This document shows positions 1 through 12,777 of a stretch of DNA of 64,000 bases, piece after piece. The notes beneath the pieces are model-generated. The model was not told where the DNA came from, did not search any database, and saw only the letters and a list, made by a program, of their open reading frames with translations. The translations under genes and the position numbers were made by a program. Positions within the stretch are counted from its first letter, which is position 1, and every line of letters starts with the position of its first letter. Location of the stretch: NCBI GenBank assembly GCA_036897525.1, contig JAYMTJ010000001.1:1-64000 (forward strand), given 5' to 3'. This stretch comes from Pelargonium x hortorum. Taxonomy: Eukaryota > Streptophyta > Magnoliopsida > Geraniales > Geraniaceae.

Positions 1-7
1 ATAAACT

Positions 8-75
8 TGCTCAGAAGTGGATTTGAACCACTGACCGAAGGATTTTCTTTGCTCTACCAACTGAGCTATCTAAGC
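8..75 (-). tRNA. trnF: tRNA-Phe-like gene with a short anticodon arm
   Basis: Read on the minus strand this has a 7-bp acceptor stem (GCTTAGA with TCTGAGC, one G-T pair), a perfect 4-bp D stem (GCTC/GAGC) with an AGTTGGTA loop, and a perfect T arm (AGTGG-TTCAAAT-CCACT), followed by discriminator A. The D arm, the string AAAATCCTT and the T arm match the organellar tRNA-Phe(GAA) family as I remember it. Between D stem and T arm there are 18 bases instead of the usual 23. The part expected to read GACTG, which includes the 5' side of the anticodon stem and the first anticodon base, is absent, so no normal anticodon loop forms. Identity as Phe is inferred from the remaining sequence. It could be a decayed copy, a gene restored at RNA level, or carry an assembly deletion. 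The T and D arms are otherwise the best preserved in the window. Confidence 0.6.
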
Positions 76-1080
76 TTATCTTCATACTCTTAATAACTCG
101 AATTCAGTATAAATTCCTATTGCAAAAACTTCTATTCTATATAAATGATTAAAATCTAAGTTTCTCTAAGTATACTTAAAAGCATATTCTATAAACACAA
201 AAGGGGAATCTTACAACCCCACAAGCCCCTACATTCCAAACGCATTAAGTTAAGAGTCACGCTGAAACTTTTTAAAGGATAGTAGGGAATTTCTCCATAA
301 ATAGGAACCTTGTTGACACAGCGGTTAATACAATCAATATCTCAGTTTAGTACAAAAAGCTAGGTATGATATGATTGATTTTCTAGTTGAGTGATTGATA
401 ACTAACCAGGACTCCTTTTTTAATAAAACTACAGTAAACTTACCAGCTTGTTTTTAATAATTACTTCCTGTCTTTGACAAACGGTAGAGTACACCAACAA
501 ATAGATTTCCAGGTGCCGCTAAGACATAAGTAACAAAAAGAAAGCTCGATCTTTAGAAGGACCCTCAAAATATCAAGCAAACATACACGACTTTTAACAA
601 ATCACACAAGTTTGTTTACCTACTAGCTACTGAGTCATAAATTGTAATACTTAATATACCAATCCCAGATTTTAGCGAAAAAACTAAGCTTAAGCTCTTA
701 ATTCCAAAAGAACCTTATTTGTCAGGGATCCCTTGTACGGAGTAAGTAAGAGTATCTTATTTGAGAATCTTCTTTTTCTATAACTTGCCCCTCTTAGTTT
801 GATTTGAAAACCCTGGAAGATAGCAATATAAAAACTCCTTTTTTTTGCATGGGTTTCAAATCTAGTAAGAAAGAAATATTAGCAGAATCAAACAAAAAGA
901 AGCAAAAATAGATAGAAAAGCTCAAAATTAAGGAAAGACTTATATAGCAATTGATGCTTCTTAAGTTAAAGTGTGATGCAGTCTTAAGTAAGTCAGCTGG
1001 GGATATATAGATCAAAAGAACCTAGTTCGGGAATTACTTAATCTAAGTAAATCATAAGCCAAGTGTAAATATCTTTACTT
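76..1080. other. Non-coding stretch between trnF-like gene and LSU rRNA-like tract
   Basis: No convincing gene is seen here. If the LSU rRNA is continuous, its 5' domains should lie in this stretch, but I could not find their hallmark motifs (for example GGCTTAGAAGCAGCC or ACCGTGAGGGAAAG). The LSU 5' half is therefore either outside the window, too diverged to see, or encoded separately. Short open frames on both strands are of chance length. Confidence 0.4.
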
Positions 1081-2000
1081 GTGTAATCGGTAATAAACTA
1101 GTAGGGGTTTGGATCCCTTGCCCCGGTTATAAGACAACTATACGGAACCTTATACTTTTACATTTAGATAAAATATTTTGAAAAGGAAGGGCCTTTCTCT
1201 TAAAGTCAAGTTTAAGCACAAGGACAAATCCGCTGCTTCTCCAAGCTTGTAAACCTATAATATATCTATTTTCAATTCGATGAGGACGGGCTAACACGCC
1301 TTTATTAAGTATAAAAGGAGGTTGAAGCTCCCCCTTCAAATTTGACTTAATATTTCGGTTTCCCTGTCTTGTATTATACAACATGCACCGTAAAAGGCAT
1401 AATCTTGGTCGAAAGTGTTCACGTACAGTAAGGGGTTGCTTAAGGGCATTTTATTTAGGACCCCCCACCCAAACAAAGTCTAAAATACCCATTCTGGGCA
1501 ATGCCGTAGAATAGTAGGGAGAGCCCTTAATACTCGTTTTCTTTTTATTGAATTTCGTAGGTTTGGAAAATAAAGATATTTATTTCACCTTTATATTATA
1601 GGATCGATATAAGCCTGCCTTATCCCTAATTTTTTAGTAATAGGTACGTACGGATGCCTTTAGCTTACAGCGGAGAGAGCCCCCATGAAAAGCTTTGCTA
1701 AAAGCATTTGTCAGCATATCTTGTTGATACTGAACTCTCGTAAATTAAAAGCTGGGTTTAGCATATCTGAGATTAATAGTAACTGTTTTAGAAGTTCTTT
1801 ATCAAAAAAGCATAAAGTCAAGGTTAGTAAATAAATAAAAAAATGACAGGGACCGCGCTTGAGAACTGGATACAGGAGGTTCTTCTTACACCTTGTGCAA
1901 ACTAATTACTCATTATATTGAATAAAGTAAATGTAAATGATTGGCTAGGCTACTAGCAGAGTGTATGCGATTTAGGAGATAGCCTCTTTGACTAAGTTTC
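1080..2000 (+). rRNA. rrnL: Large-subunit rRNA-like tract (domains IV to VI)
   Basis: Several LSU hallmarks occur in order on the plus strand. GCCCCGGT at 1,121 is followed by AACTATACGGAACCT at 1,136 (E. coli about 1,913, AACTATAACGGTCCT). AAGCTTGTAAACCTATA lies near 1,243 and ACAGTAAGGGGTTGC near 1,426. ATAAGCCTGCCTTATCC near 1,607 matches the GGGATAACAGGCTTATC region, and GGTACGTACGGATGCC at 1,643 matches GGCACCTCGATGTC. AGCTGGGTTTAG at 1,750 is an exact peptidyl-transferase motif, and AGTA at 1,826 with GGGACCG at 1,849 matches the sarcin-ricin loop. Spacings track E. coli: 1,913 to 2,577 is 664 bases there and 614 here, and 2,577 to 2,654 is 77 there and 76 here. Several invariant strings are interrupted, so function is unproven. 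The ends are approximate and the 5' domains were not found. The alignment was made by eye. Confidence 0.5.
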
Positions 2001-5000
2001 ATTCGTTTGACAAGTGTTCTGTAAATAGTGCTATCACTAATAGGATGCCTTTGCTTAAGTTGCTTTTCTGCTAACTCTGTAGTAGCTTTTTTTTAGTTTA
2101 CTTCGTACTCGAAATCCTTAAACCAACTTTTATAACTTTATAAACACTTACTATTATTTCCTTACTAGAACTCTATACTTATCAATACTGTAAACCTAAT
2201 AACTGTTTCTTAAGCTTTTAAACGAAGCGGATGCCTTTTTTTGGATAAACCACTGCAGGAGTTCCTTGAAGGACTGTAGGTAGAAAGGGCCGAGGAATAG
2301 AATTCTATAGCCGAGATTTTACAAATTTTTTTATCTAATAAATTGAAAAATGCCCTAAAATCTCTTAAAGCTCATATTGAAACTTAGTCAAAATCGCTTG
2401 CGTTGTAACATATGCTAAAGATCACACACTTTAAATTACGGTCAGTATTGAAGTTATACTACCCCAGCTCAGGCAACTGCTTTTTTTTGAAGACAATTTC
2501 TTATAAAGGGAAATCCTTTAACTATTTTGTACCACGTAAATTAAAAAGGGATACTCAAATAAAAAGGGATACTCAAATCGATTACATTTCAATTAGTAAA
2601 GTGGTTTTACACTCAATTTTAAGACCCCCAAAAGCTACCAGAATTAGTAAAAGCAATACAGAAGAGAAGAGAGACACTCCTCCTTTCTATTTATTGACCC
2701 AATAAATTATTAACTTTAAGTCCTAGAACACTCTCTAACGGATCATGGATGCTAAGGATCAACACTCTTGCTTGAAAGTCTGCCTCATCGGTCTAAGGAA
2801 TCCCAGAACTCCCAAGCTCACACTGATCTAAGGAACCAACTAGAAATAGAAAATCCGGTGAAGTCTAAATGGATTCCCTTTGTTTGCTAGGAAAGTACTC
2901 TCTAATTGTTGCAGGATCCTAGTTTCCCAGTTCACGGTTAATTGTGCTATTATATATACCTTGAATGTTTACCAACTAAGGGTCCCTCTCTAATATAATG
3001 TACTCTATTATCTTAGAGACTTAACCTACAAAGCTTCCTTATCCTCTTACTAAGTCAACTGGAAAAGCCTGCATTCTAGTATGCTACAACTCTAATTCCT
3101 CTAGCTCTTTACGAAACTAACTAGGTATGAGAGGGAACTAGAGTCCTATGTTCTATCTTAGTAACCATAACTCTATCTCTAGCGTGTCGAGGAAGTCCTT
3201 AAATCCTAGGAATCTACAACCTATAAAGTCACCCCTTAACCTCCGAACACTAATAAATAAGCTAACCCTGTACGCGAACCCATTTGCAAGGTCTGTAATG
3301 GGTAGTATTGCACTCACTCTCGCGAAATCCCAGGTCTACTAAGCTTCTCTGCCTTAGAACCCAAACTAAGGAACACTCATTTCTTCCTCCGAAACTTATA
3401 AGTCAACTTAAAATACACTGCTTTTCTTTACCAGCCGAAACTATAATAACAACTTCTTATTATCTGTATTGTGCTTCTATATTAGCTGTCAAGGGTAGCT
3501 CTTCGAAAGCCTGCATACAAAGGATCGGATCGCTCTTGAACTCTTCTTAAACAAACACTTTGGTAGTAACTTCTTCTCATCCTAACTCAAAGGAAGACTC
3601 TAACAAGCTATGAAAGGTCTAATCCTAAACGCGAATTCCCAGTACTCTTCTAGTTAGTAACTATATATAAATCTTGAACTTGAAAGTCAGAAGTGAGGTC
3701 TCAATATCAATGAAAGTCCAATGTAGCTCTTAATTCTGTATAGCTACCAAATGAAGTCAAATTATATTACCTGTTTAGGAACTGGAACTCGTAATCTCTA
3801 GCAACCAAGAAGGTGAAAGCAATCAAGATACAGAATCGACTAGCTATGAATGAATAATACAGCGGGACTTGACTCATGTCTTTGTTGGTAGCTATGTTAT
3901 AAAGAAGTATAAGTTATCCCAGGAACATTTAAAGTAACTCTGCTTTCTTCAGTTTTTTACAATACAATAGGAGTCTAAGTAATTAAAAAAAGCTTAAGTG
4001 TGGTAAAATGAAAATAGGTTCAAAACGTCTTAGTAATCTTTCGAAAGGTAAGGCTAGCTTTAGTCTACAATACTTGACTTGACAAGGTTATCCTGTGAGT
4101 TTTCTAGTCTTTTAAGAGAGTTATTACTAACCTTTGTTAATAAGCTTCCCTACAGTTAGTATCTATTTCCTAGTAAGAACCGGAGTGGATTATAGAGTCC
4201 TAGTAAGGTAAGAGAACTGAACTACTTTACCTATAAGTATTCCTTTTTAATTTAATAGTCTTTCCCTAAATTCCTTAGATTTCCTTCGTTTTCTAGGTCC
4301 TGAGGTAAAAAAAAACAGTTAAGTTCATGAGAAGCTTCTTCGGTTTAATTTAATGTCTTTGCTGGGATATAATGTGTGTCTATAACACCCCCGCTAGCTA
4401 AGGCTAAGCCCTAAAATATTCTAAAAAACAGAACAAACAAAGCTTGGGTGATACCCTACTCAAGGCAAACCCAGCTTATGTAAAGAGTCTCCTTTTTAAG
4501 AAGTCCGGTTCCTTGTACAGGTGAATAATTCATTTCTCCAGTATACAAGGATCCCCTAAGGTTCCTATAAGGATTTTTTTTATAAACCCATCAAATTGGA
4601 GATTTGTGGTTAGTCTTAATAGATTAAAAGCCATAATCTATATCCTAAGTAGAGAAGATACAGAAAGTGTCATTTTATTTATGAGGGCTCCCGGTTAAAC
4701 CTTATTCAAGTAGCAATTAGATAACCCTCGCGAAGTTGCTATGTAATACTAGTATTTTAAACACACGGGGTATGCAGTAGAGCTCCGTTTATATTTAATA
4801 TAGTTTCTTTTAAAGCTCTCAAGTCCCCTATTAAGGCTATAGTTTAGGAAAAAACGGGCCCTTTTTACCTTTGAAACAGATAGAAAAAGGCAACAATTTT
4901 GAGTCAATTTCAACTATAAAATGAAAACTATATAGAGAAAGGGTGCAACTCTACTCTTAAAAGAAATTCCTTTGAGAAAGAGTAAGAAATGGAAAGATGC

Positions 5001-8000
5001 ATGATCCCTTATAAAAGGAATTTTTTATGTATAAAATTGGAAAGGTTTTCTACTATATAGAGGAATGAATACAATGAAGAGAGTCTTCAGTTTCCTTTGC
5101 CGGTGAATCTCTTTCCCTTGCGAATGGCTGCTTTCAAGGTTTCCTCTATTGACAGGGTTGCTTAAGCAGATGAGATAGAGTGTTTAGAGTGAGCAAGACC
5201 GGCTTTCAAGTGAGGGATCCTTACGTTTTTGGTTGTTCCTTAGGTAGAGGAGATTGCTCTTGACCGGTGGTGAGGTTATGGTTATAAAGAACTTGCTTTA
5301 CAAGAGAATCGATTCAGTATCTACACCTTAAAAGAAAGAGAATGGACTGAAACTCCTTTACTATGACAAGAGAATCTATTTATGTATTCTGTATCTTACT
5401 CTCTGTCATAATACCCAGTTTATTACTCATTCGGCATACCCTTGTTAGTAATGCCCATAACTAGCTTCTTATGAAGCAACTCCTTACTTTAGACTCTTTC
5501 ATTCTTTGTAGCTTACAAGCACTTTCTTAAATAAATACCTTTTTCACTTTGGATTTGGTTTATACTCTTTTTTTACTCTGGGTTACTACAATCTCTACTA
5601 AAATAGACTCACTTTCCTTAGTTTTCAAAAGCCCCGATACAAATAACAGGAAACTCTTTAGTTATGGAATTCTTTAGTGACTGATTACAACGGATTAGTT
5701 TCCAAAACTAAGAACCCTCTCTATCTTGTTTTAATTTGGGATCGCAAGGACATGTTATTACGCTAAAGGTGTTAAAGAAAAGAATTGTTCAAAAAACTTT
5801 TAGTATATTTTATTTTACTTTAAAAGCTTCTTCTATTATTACTTGTCATACATTTCTGGCCAGATTTCCTAAAAAGATTCTCAGGTTTTCCAACAAAAGG
5901 CAGCCCCTAAAACGCATTTTGAAATCTGGTTCGTTCGTTTTCTAAAATTATATGATTTAGAGCAGAGTTTGACTCCAAGTCTTTCTGGATTCGTGTTAAA
6001 GTCTTGGAGTAATTAAAGCTAATCCACATATTTAGTATTTAGGAATTGGTATAAGTCAGCACCTCTACCTTTTTGTTGATAGGGAATATCCTTTAGTTAC
6101 AGTGTTACAGTACACTTTAAATCTTGACGAATTTCCCTTTTTAATGTAACCTTGAATAACTCAGAAATATGCGCCAAATCCATATTTTCACAAAAGTGAG
6201 GACAAATTGAAAACAACTTGTAGCAATCAGAAATTTCCAGGTCTATTTTATATTATACTATTAATAGAAAAAATCCTTACTAAGAAAAGTTTTGTATACC
6301 GGGTATCAAATACATATTAGAAATCTAAAAACAATGGATAATACGATTATCTTTTCAGAGCTAAGGTTTGTAAGTTAACGAGGGCCGAGAGTCCACGACA
6401 CTCACTAAAAAGGGGGTCTTATGATTACATACTTGTTTTAGTCAAAACGAATAGAACCTTAGGCGCTATCTCATGAATATCCTTGATCCTAAAGGCCCCG
6501 AATAGCGTAAGTAAAGATTACTCAAAATTAGGTTCCGAGTCAGAATTCGAAAAGGAAAATGAAGTTCTAGACTAAACTAAGTAATGTAAAAGTATATGAC
6601 TAGTAGTCCCCCGGAATCCATATTTACCAAGATCTGGCTAAGCCCACTAATGTACAAAACGTAAGTATTACCCCTTCCCTGGTTTTCAAAGCAACTCCCT
6701 ATAAAAGTCTAGCTACCGCGGGTTCTAAGAATTCCTCTAACTTGTGTTGTTTAGGCCCTTTTTGAGGTATAGGGCTTCTTACTTGTATCATAAAGGGACT
6801 TTTCTTTAAATTATACAAAAAGCTATTTTACTCCCCTTAAACAGGGTTGGAGCTATATTCTTTCTTAGTATATCTTCACTTTATATTCCAGATTTTTTTC
6901 TTTATTAATTACAAAGTCTTAATACACGAGCTTCCCCTCCAATCTTTCATTAGTCAAAAGCTATTCTTTAGGTTTCAGGTCAAGGCTATGGAACTTTTTT
7001 ATGCGGTTAAACTTATTATACTGGCAGATATTATACAAGTTTGAGATCTCTTCCTTAACCTGTTAATTGTAAAATCAAGAATTCATTGGAGGATTCCCCG
7101 CCGAGCTAAAACGGATAAACTTGAGAAAGCTTAAGGTTTGCTTATATTATTAGGGTTCCGTCTATATTAAGCGGTATTTACTCTTGCTGTTAGGCTTTTA
7201 GTAGGAAGTTTAGTAAAATGCTATACCTTCATGAGAGAGCTCTTATCTTAAGTTAAGGTGATGTCAGAACATCAGGCCAGTCCCTTTCGTTATGTGCTCT
7301 TAAATTGACTTCCGAAGTTCTTTAGACCTATTACACACAAGTGAAAACCCTTAACATTTTATCCTATTATTTAATATTCGATTTGCAGGCTACCGGCTTA
7401 TACTTATAGAAAAGGAGACAATGACTTAGTTTTACTTTTATTGGTGAAAAGGAGTATTCAGTGTAATTTATTAGTAAGCAATTTTCAAGGGTTCATAAAG
7501 CGGGGAATCCCCCTTTTGACTTCCCAGTGACTTTATTTAATACATTACTCGGATTAGAGCCGAAAAGAACCCATCCCTTTTTTATATTGGAATTCATACT
7601 TTCTGGATTTGTTAGGTCTTATCCTACAGAATTCTATAAATTCACGCTAAGGAAGCCTCCTTAAAAAAATTCTGATACACTCTAGATTGCATAAGAGTAA
7701 TCGAGACATTAAACTACCTTTATTATTATTTCGACTTTACCCTGTTACAAAAAACAGGAATTTCTTTTCTATTTTTAATCCCGGATACTTATCCTTAGAC
7801 GTACTAATATATTGATTTTCAAGATATATTTATTTTATTACTATAACCTCTGACCTGACTTTTAACTTGCCCGACGCTTTTTACATAGATATAAGGTTGC
7901 AATGCCTAGTAAATAAAGAATTCCCTAAAGAGTTTTAATACATGAATCCGGTGAAGAAACCCTTATACCCAGAATAAATAATAAAAAGGCTTTCAGAAAC

Positions 8001-9883
8001 GTTATTATATTAATAGGGTCCCTAACTCTAGCTCTAGATTTTAGGTGACTGGGCTTTCAACTGTTTGGTAGCTACTACAGACAGTTTGCTTAGTATATTC
8101 AGAATGTACACACGGATCTTAGTTAGTAAATGGGTGGAATTCGAGTCAGCAATCCCTCGAGTTGGGTAAGTTAGAATGCTTGATAGGTAGTGTTCTCAGT
8201 CTCAGGTGGTTGATAGCTTGCCGGGATACCTTAGACCGATGAGTTAGAGTTTGTAGAGTCATTAGTTTGGTGTTTTAGCAACCTTCCTTATTGTATACCT
8301 TATTGAGTAGTCAAGGGATTCCTCAGGTGTTAGAGAATGAGACTTCCATGACTTTCACTAGAACTGGCTTAGAAGGTTAGCTTATTAGAGCTTTTAAAGT
8401 GGATAGGTTTCAATGAGTGAGGAGAAAACAATTCCTTAGACTGAAAGGCTTACTTCCTAGCTATTCAAGAATAGAGTGAATCCGTGCAACGTCTAGTTTT
8501 TGTACTCTTTAAAAGACCGCTTATTTAGTTTAGTAAAGGGACGAGTTCGCCTATAGCGAAGAACCTCTTTAAACAGAGCGAGCCTCAGATAAAATAAAAT
8601 ACAAGGAGGAGTTTTAAAATCACCTAAGTAGAGATCTCTTAAGATCTTTCACTGTCACTTAATTAAGAAACAAAGAACTAGTCAAGTCTGTATCTGTATA
8701 TGTATGTACCCTTTTTTTGAAAGTAGAGTATAGCATACCCCAAGCCTTTTGATAGTCATGCAAGAAACCCTTCACTTTCAGATTCCAAAACACCAACCTA
8801 TCCTATACGGATTATATATGTCTAAATAGTATTGTAGTTTACCAGGCATTTTCCTGCGCCCTGCTTCATTCGTATAGAGATAGAGGATTTCCTTTAATAT
8901 ATTGTTGTATTAAACACCTTGTTAATGAACCTACTAAGACAAAATCCTCGGAGTACTCTAATATTATCTAATTTCCGTATAGTAGTTATAGTAGTTTATT
9001 ATGGGTCTCCGAATCTCCTATCGGAGAGCTCAACAATTTTTTATTTGTTTCAGTCGCTCTAAATCGCTTACCTTTTAATAATATTAAACTTTTTCATTTT
9101 TGTGTTTAGTATAGATTAGAAAGTTTAAAGTTCTTTTGTCTTAACACTGGATGCTTTTTTTAGTATCAGGCATAATGAAATCCTTATCCGGTTTCAAACC
9201 GCAAGAAAAGAGTAACAGGCTTTATAAACGGGTTAATCACTAAAGAGAATAACCTTGTTAGAAATGAAATTGAATGATACTTTTACTATAACTAAGTCTC
9301 GTATTAGAATATTCGGGAATGAAGTACTTCAGGAAAACCCAGAACAAAGCGTACCTTATCTAGATTCTATTATAGATCTCGAGACCTTTTTGTGTGTGAA
9401 TTTTCCTCGGAACCGGGAACGGGAATAGCATCTTAATTAAAAAAAGCAAGGTTTCTAAGCGAAAACTCTCCCTATTTTTTTTTGTCATAAATTTACCTTG
9501 ACTTAAGGTTTTCGTAAAACAAAGTGGACATTTCGGGTTTTAACAAGGTGGAATCTCGGCTAACTAAGTGCCCTTTTTTTGATATCTATACCCCGGGTTT
9601 TTTAACCCTTGCAACATTGAAACGAGATGGCTAAAGGTAAGATTTAGAGTCTGAGGATTAGGTATGATTATAGTCTAGCCTGAGTATACGGTAACCCTTT
9701 TATATATATTTCTAGCATATATATTATATATTATGAAAGAAAAACTGCTGTATGGAAACCTAAGCTCGTTTTATTTTGTTTAGCTTATTACCATTAGTAA
9801 AAGAGAACCATATCCAAAAAGGGTGTCTTTACTATAAAAGAAAAGTTATCGGCTTATGTATTCCTTAAGTTTCTGCAGGTTAT
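2000..9883. other. Long non-coding stretch
   Basis: No gene is recognised in nearly 8 kb. About 2,700-3,960, 5,040-5,760 and 8,030-8,460 are the plainer spacer texture, with strings such as CTAGC and GAAAG. The rest is the T/A-run texture with frequent GG(N)CC-like strings. Open frames at 2,412-2,705 (97 codons, containing a duplicated KRDTQI) and 3,308-3,550 are not longer than chance and resemble no family I know. Confidence 0.5.
2543..2578. repeat. 18-base tandem duplication
   Basis: The unit AAAAAGGGATACTCAAAT occurs twice head to tail with no mismatch. It looks like a recent slippage or duplication event. The 18-base length keeps frame in an overlapping open frame, giving KRDTQI twice, but that frame is not convincingly a gene. 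Confidence 0.9.
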
Positions 9884-9966
9884 TTTAATGGCACGATTTG
9901 AACCCACGAAATTCTTGTTAACAAGTAAGGTGTTCTGCTACTTATATATTAGACTTTTGCTGGCTT
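9884..9966 (-). tRNA. tRNA-like sequence, identity uncertain
   Basis: On the minus strand there is a D-arm-like AGTAGCAGAACACC, then CTTACTTGTTAACAAG, then GTGGGTTCAAATCGTGCC, which contains a canonical T loop (TTCAAAT). The layout is that of a tRNA. The T stem pairs poorly, and the anticodon region gives either a TTGTTAA loop (Asn-like GTT) or a CTTACTT loop (Val-like TAC), neither with a proper 5-bp stem. No acceptor stem is found. Probably a degenerate or unprocessed tRNA sequence. Confidence 0.35.
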
Positions 9967-12777
9967 CAAGCTGCCTTCTTTTCTTTGTGTGTAACTATCT
10001 CGAATAATATTAATCTTCTCTTGACTGTTTCACTAAAGTATTATATAACTCAAAATTCTAAAGGCTTGGTCGGGAGCTTTCAGGACAGTAACAAGATATA
10101 TATAAAAGAATTGACTTCCGCGGGATAATGTCAAGTAAAATCAAAAGCGGGAGACCCTGAAATTGAAATTAAAGAGGTTCGAAACACGGTATATCCTAAG
10201 ATAAGGGGCTTTCCTATTCAAAAAAAATCCGCTTGGCAGTTGACCCTAGTTATAAGATAAAGCGAAACTTAGGTTATAGGGGTGCTCTAAGCTATGTCAC
10301 TTAGAAAGGGTTACTATATATGTATATAAGTAATTGATTTCGGCAACTTATTATCTTATCCTCTAGAAATCTATTAAAGGGGACTCTAGTATCCGGTTAA
10401 GAAGGACTTATGTGTGTTTCGTTATATTAACCTACTATATTTATCAATTACTAATAATTTAATTCATACAGGATTTTTGATTAGGTCGGTCTACAAGAGC
10501 CTTAATATCTTGTCCTTATAACAATTAGACAAGAAGGTTCTTATTGCAGGGTAGCCCTTTTGGAATTCCTTTATAATTTAGAATTAGAAATCCGGGATAG
10601 TTTGTTAGCCGAAATCCTCACTTATAAGTAGGTTAGTCATATGACTATGGGTAGAGCTAGGTAACCTATCCCCAAAGCCCTCTTAGAAAATAAGTACTTT
10701 CTTTGATAGCGTAATAAGTATATTAAAATATGTAATTGTATGGAACAAGTTATAAATATACAGCTGCAATAAATTCTTAACCAAATATAAATGAGAGGCT
10801 CCTCGATATATTTAACTATTAAAGTAAATTTAAGCAGCCCCCCCGGCAATCCGTAGGCTTTTAAAAAGTATTCTAACCGTATTAGGTACAACATATAATA
10901 AAAGAGTAATTTAGATTCTTAGATCAAAGTATAAAGTTAAAGGGTAAAATAAGGTATAGTCCTACGATTTTTTTAATACAAAAGAATATTTCGTATAATT
11001 ATTAGTCCTAAATTGCCCTTTTTGCAAGATTCCTTTAAAAGAAGTATTTACACTTGGCACCACCTTAACTTAAAAGTTCTAAATAACAGGATATTTCTAT
11101 TTGACACTACGGGTTGCCTTTTGGGAACTAAACAAAATTCTTAGAAATGTTGAGGTTTCCTATGAAAGCATTATACTTTTAGAAAGAAGTGGGGCGCACA
11201 GGCACTTGTTATTAGAGTAACTTTTAATACTTCATGACAAAGGTGTGTTACTGCCCCGGGTTCCTTATTTGTAGAAACCTTTTGAGTCCCTATATCGTTA
11301 TGATAAGTTAAAAAGGAGAGCTCCCTACGTTCATATATTCTCTATTAATAGAGAATTACCTACTACACAGAACCTGCTTATCTCTTATGCTATTCGTGAG
11401 GGTTCCTAGTATTTACAACTAGAAGGATTATCTTCTCCATAATCGTACTGCCTCAAAAAGTGCCATAAATACTACTTAGTATATATACTCAACGGGTAGC
11501 AAACTTGCATTTGAATGTAGAGATACAACTGAACTAAAGAATAATTTTGTAAGATTCTTTTTATTTGTAACCTTCAGTAAGATAACAGGGATTTTTACGT
11601 TGTTATATTACTCTACGTAGGCTGGACGGAGAGAGACACCCCGGGGTATACTCCACTCCAAATAAGAATTTGATATAGTGTTGTTAAAAAAGAGCGCTCA
11701 GAGGTAAACGCGGACTTGATGGATTTATTTTGGTCAACCCAACAAGCAAGATTGTGTTGGGATTTCTAGTAGTTAAGTTAAACAAGGGTCCTAAAAATCG
11801 ACAGGTTCCGGCTGCTCAAAAATTGGGCTTTTTTCTTTGATCTAATTAAGTTATTTTTCCTTATCATTTTTTTTGTCACATACCGAAAGCAGGGACGCTC
11901 TAATAAATAGAAGGAAACTTTTACCAGGACTATGTACCCTTTATCTAGGATGTCTCCTAAAATGTTAGGAACTTTCCTGTTTAAGTACAATTTCAGTAGG
12001 ACTTTTTTTACAGTAAACTTTGGAGGCCTAGTACAAACTAGGTATGTAAGTTTAAAGGATTTACTAAGCGGGGTTAAAAACCTCGGAGTGAGTTATAGAA
12101 TTGAAAAAAAAAAGTGGGATTTCCTGGAGTTCTTTTTAAACCCAAATTAAAGAGTAGCGGAACGAATTACTAAGAGCTAGGCCCTAAATAAGTAAGTGGA
12201 TAACCGATGCCAATGAAAAAAAAGAAGGCGGAAAGAAAAACTCGTAAAAAAAAAAAAAAAAGCATTGCCTTATTTTGGATAAGTTTATCCAATTAAAGTT
12301 TATGTTCGGGCCTTTCGCCTCGGACTTCGGTTCAGAATTTGCGATTTTGTTTCATTTCATACGAGCGCTAGGGCAATTCTCAAAAGTACAAGAAAATTGT
12401 AAATGTCTAAGAAGACTAGACCTAACTGACCAAGGAATCCGGATTGATTAAAAAAACGAGTACAGCAGACGATGAAAGTGTTCTGCTTTATCTAATCTAA
12501 TAAGAAAATTGATAGGCACAAAACCCCCTACCAGTACTGAAAAATAGTTTCAATTTAATTTATATATTTATATAAGACTAGAGCCCCCTTTGCTTCTCAC
12601 GAACAAGATCCTTGGGGTAATAATAAGAATTCCTTGTACGCCAAATCTGATTAGTAAACATGAGTACTGGACAGACAGGGATCCTCTAGGGTTTAATAGG
12701 AAATTCACTCATATAGAAGAGCTCCATATTTCCTGCAATCTTTCCGCTTTAAGTACCTCTTTTGTTTGTTAATACTT
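9967..12777. other. Non-coding stretch
   Basis: Only T/A-run texture is seen, with no RNA or protein gene recognised. Two overlapping open frames of about 70 codons at 11,778-11,990 (-) and 11,932-12,150 (+) are of chance length. A GC-richer patch near 12,305-12,335 (CTTTCGCCTCGGACTTCGG) has no identity I can assign. Confidence 0.45.
12246..12261 (+). repeat. Run of 16 A
   Basis: An uninterrupted run of 16 adenines, the longest homopolymer I saw in the window. It is in non-coding sequence and prone to miscalling. Confidence 0.9.

Noticed and set aside
1127-1384. 85-codon minus-strand open frame
   Set aside because: It lies opposite the LSU rRNA-like tract and is best explained as a shadow of it.
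1383-1440. Group II intron domain V-like string (GAAAGTGTTCACGTACAGTAAGGGG region)
   Set aside because: The 5' strand of domain V does not pair well, and the same bases fit better as the LSU rRNA segment ACTGGGGCGGTTGCC within the ordered LSU motifs.
8366-8400. GGCTTAGAAG, resembling the LSU GTPase-centre segment
   Set aside because: Single ten-base match without neighbouring domain II motifs in order.
11581-11590. GATAACAGGG, resembling the LSU peptidyl-transferase motif
   Set aside because: Isolated match; the following bases do not fit and no other LSU motif is near.
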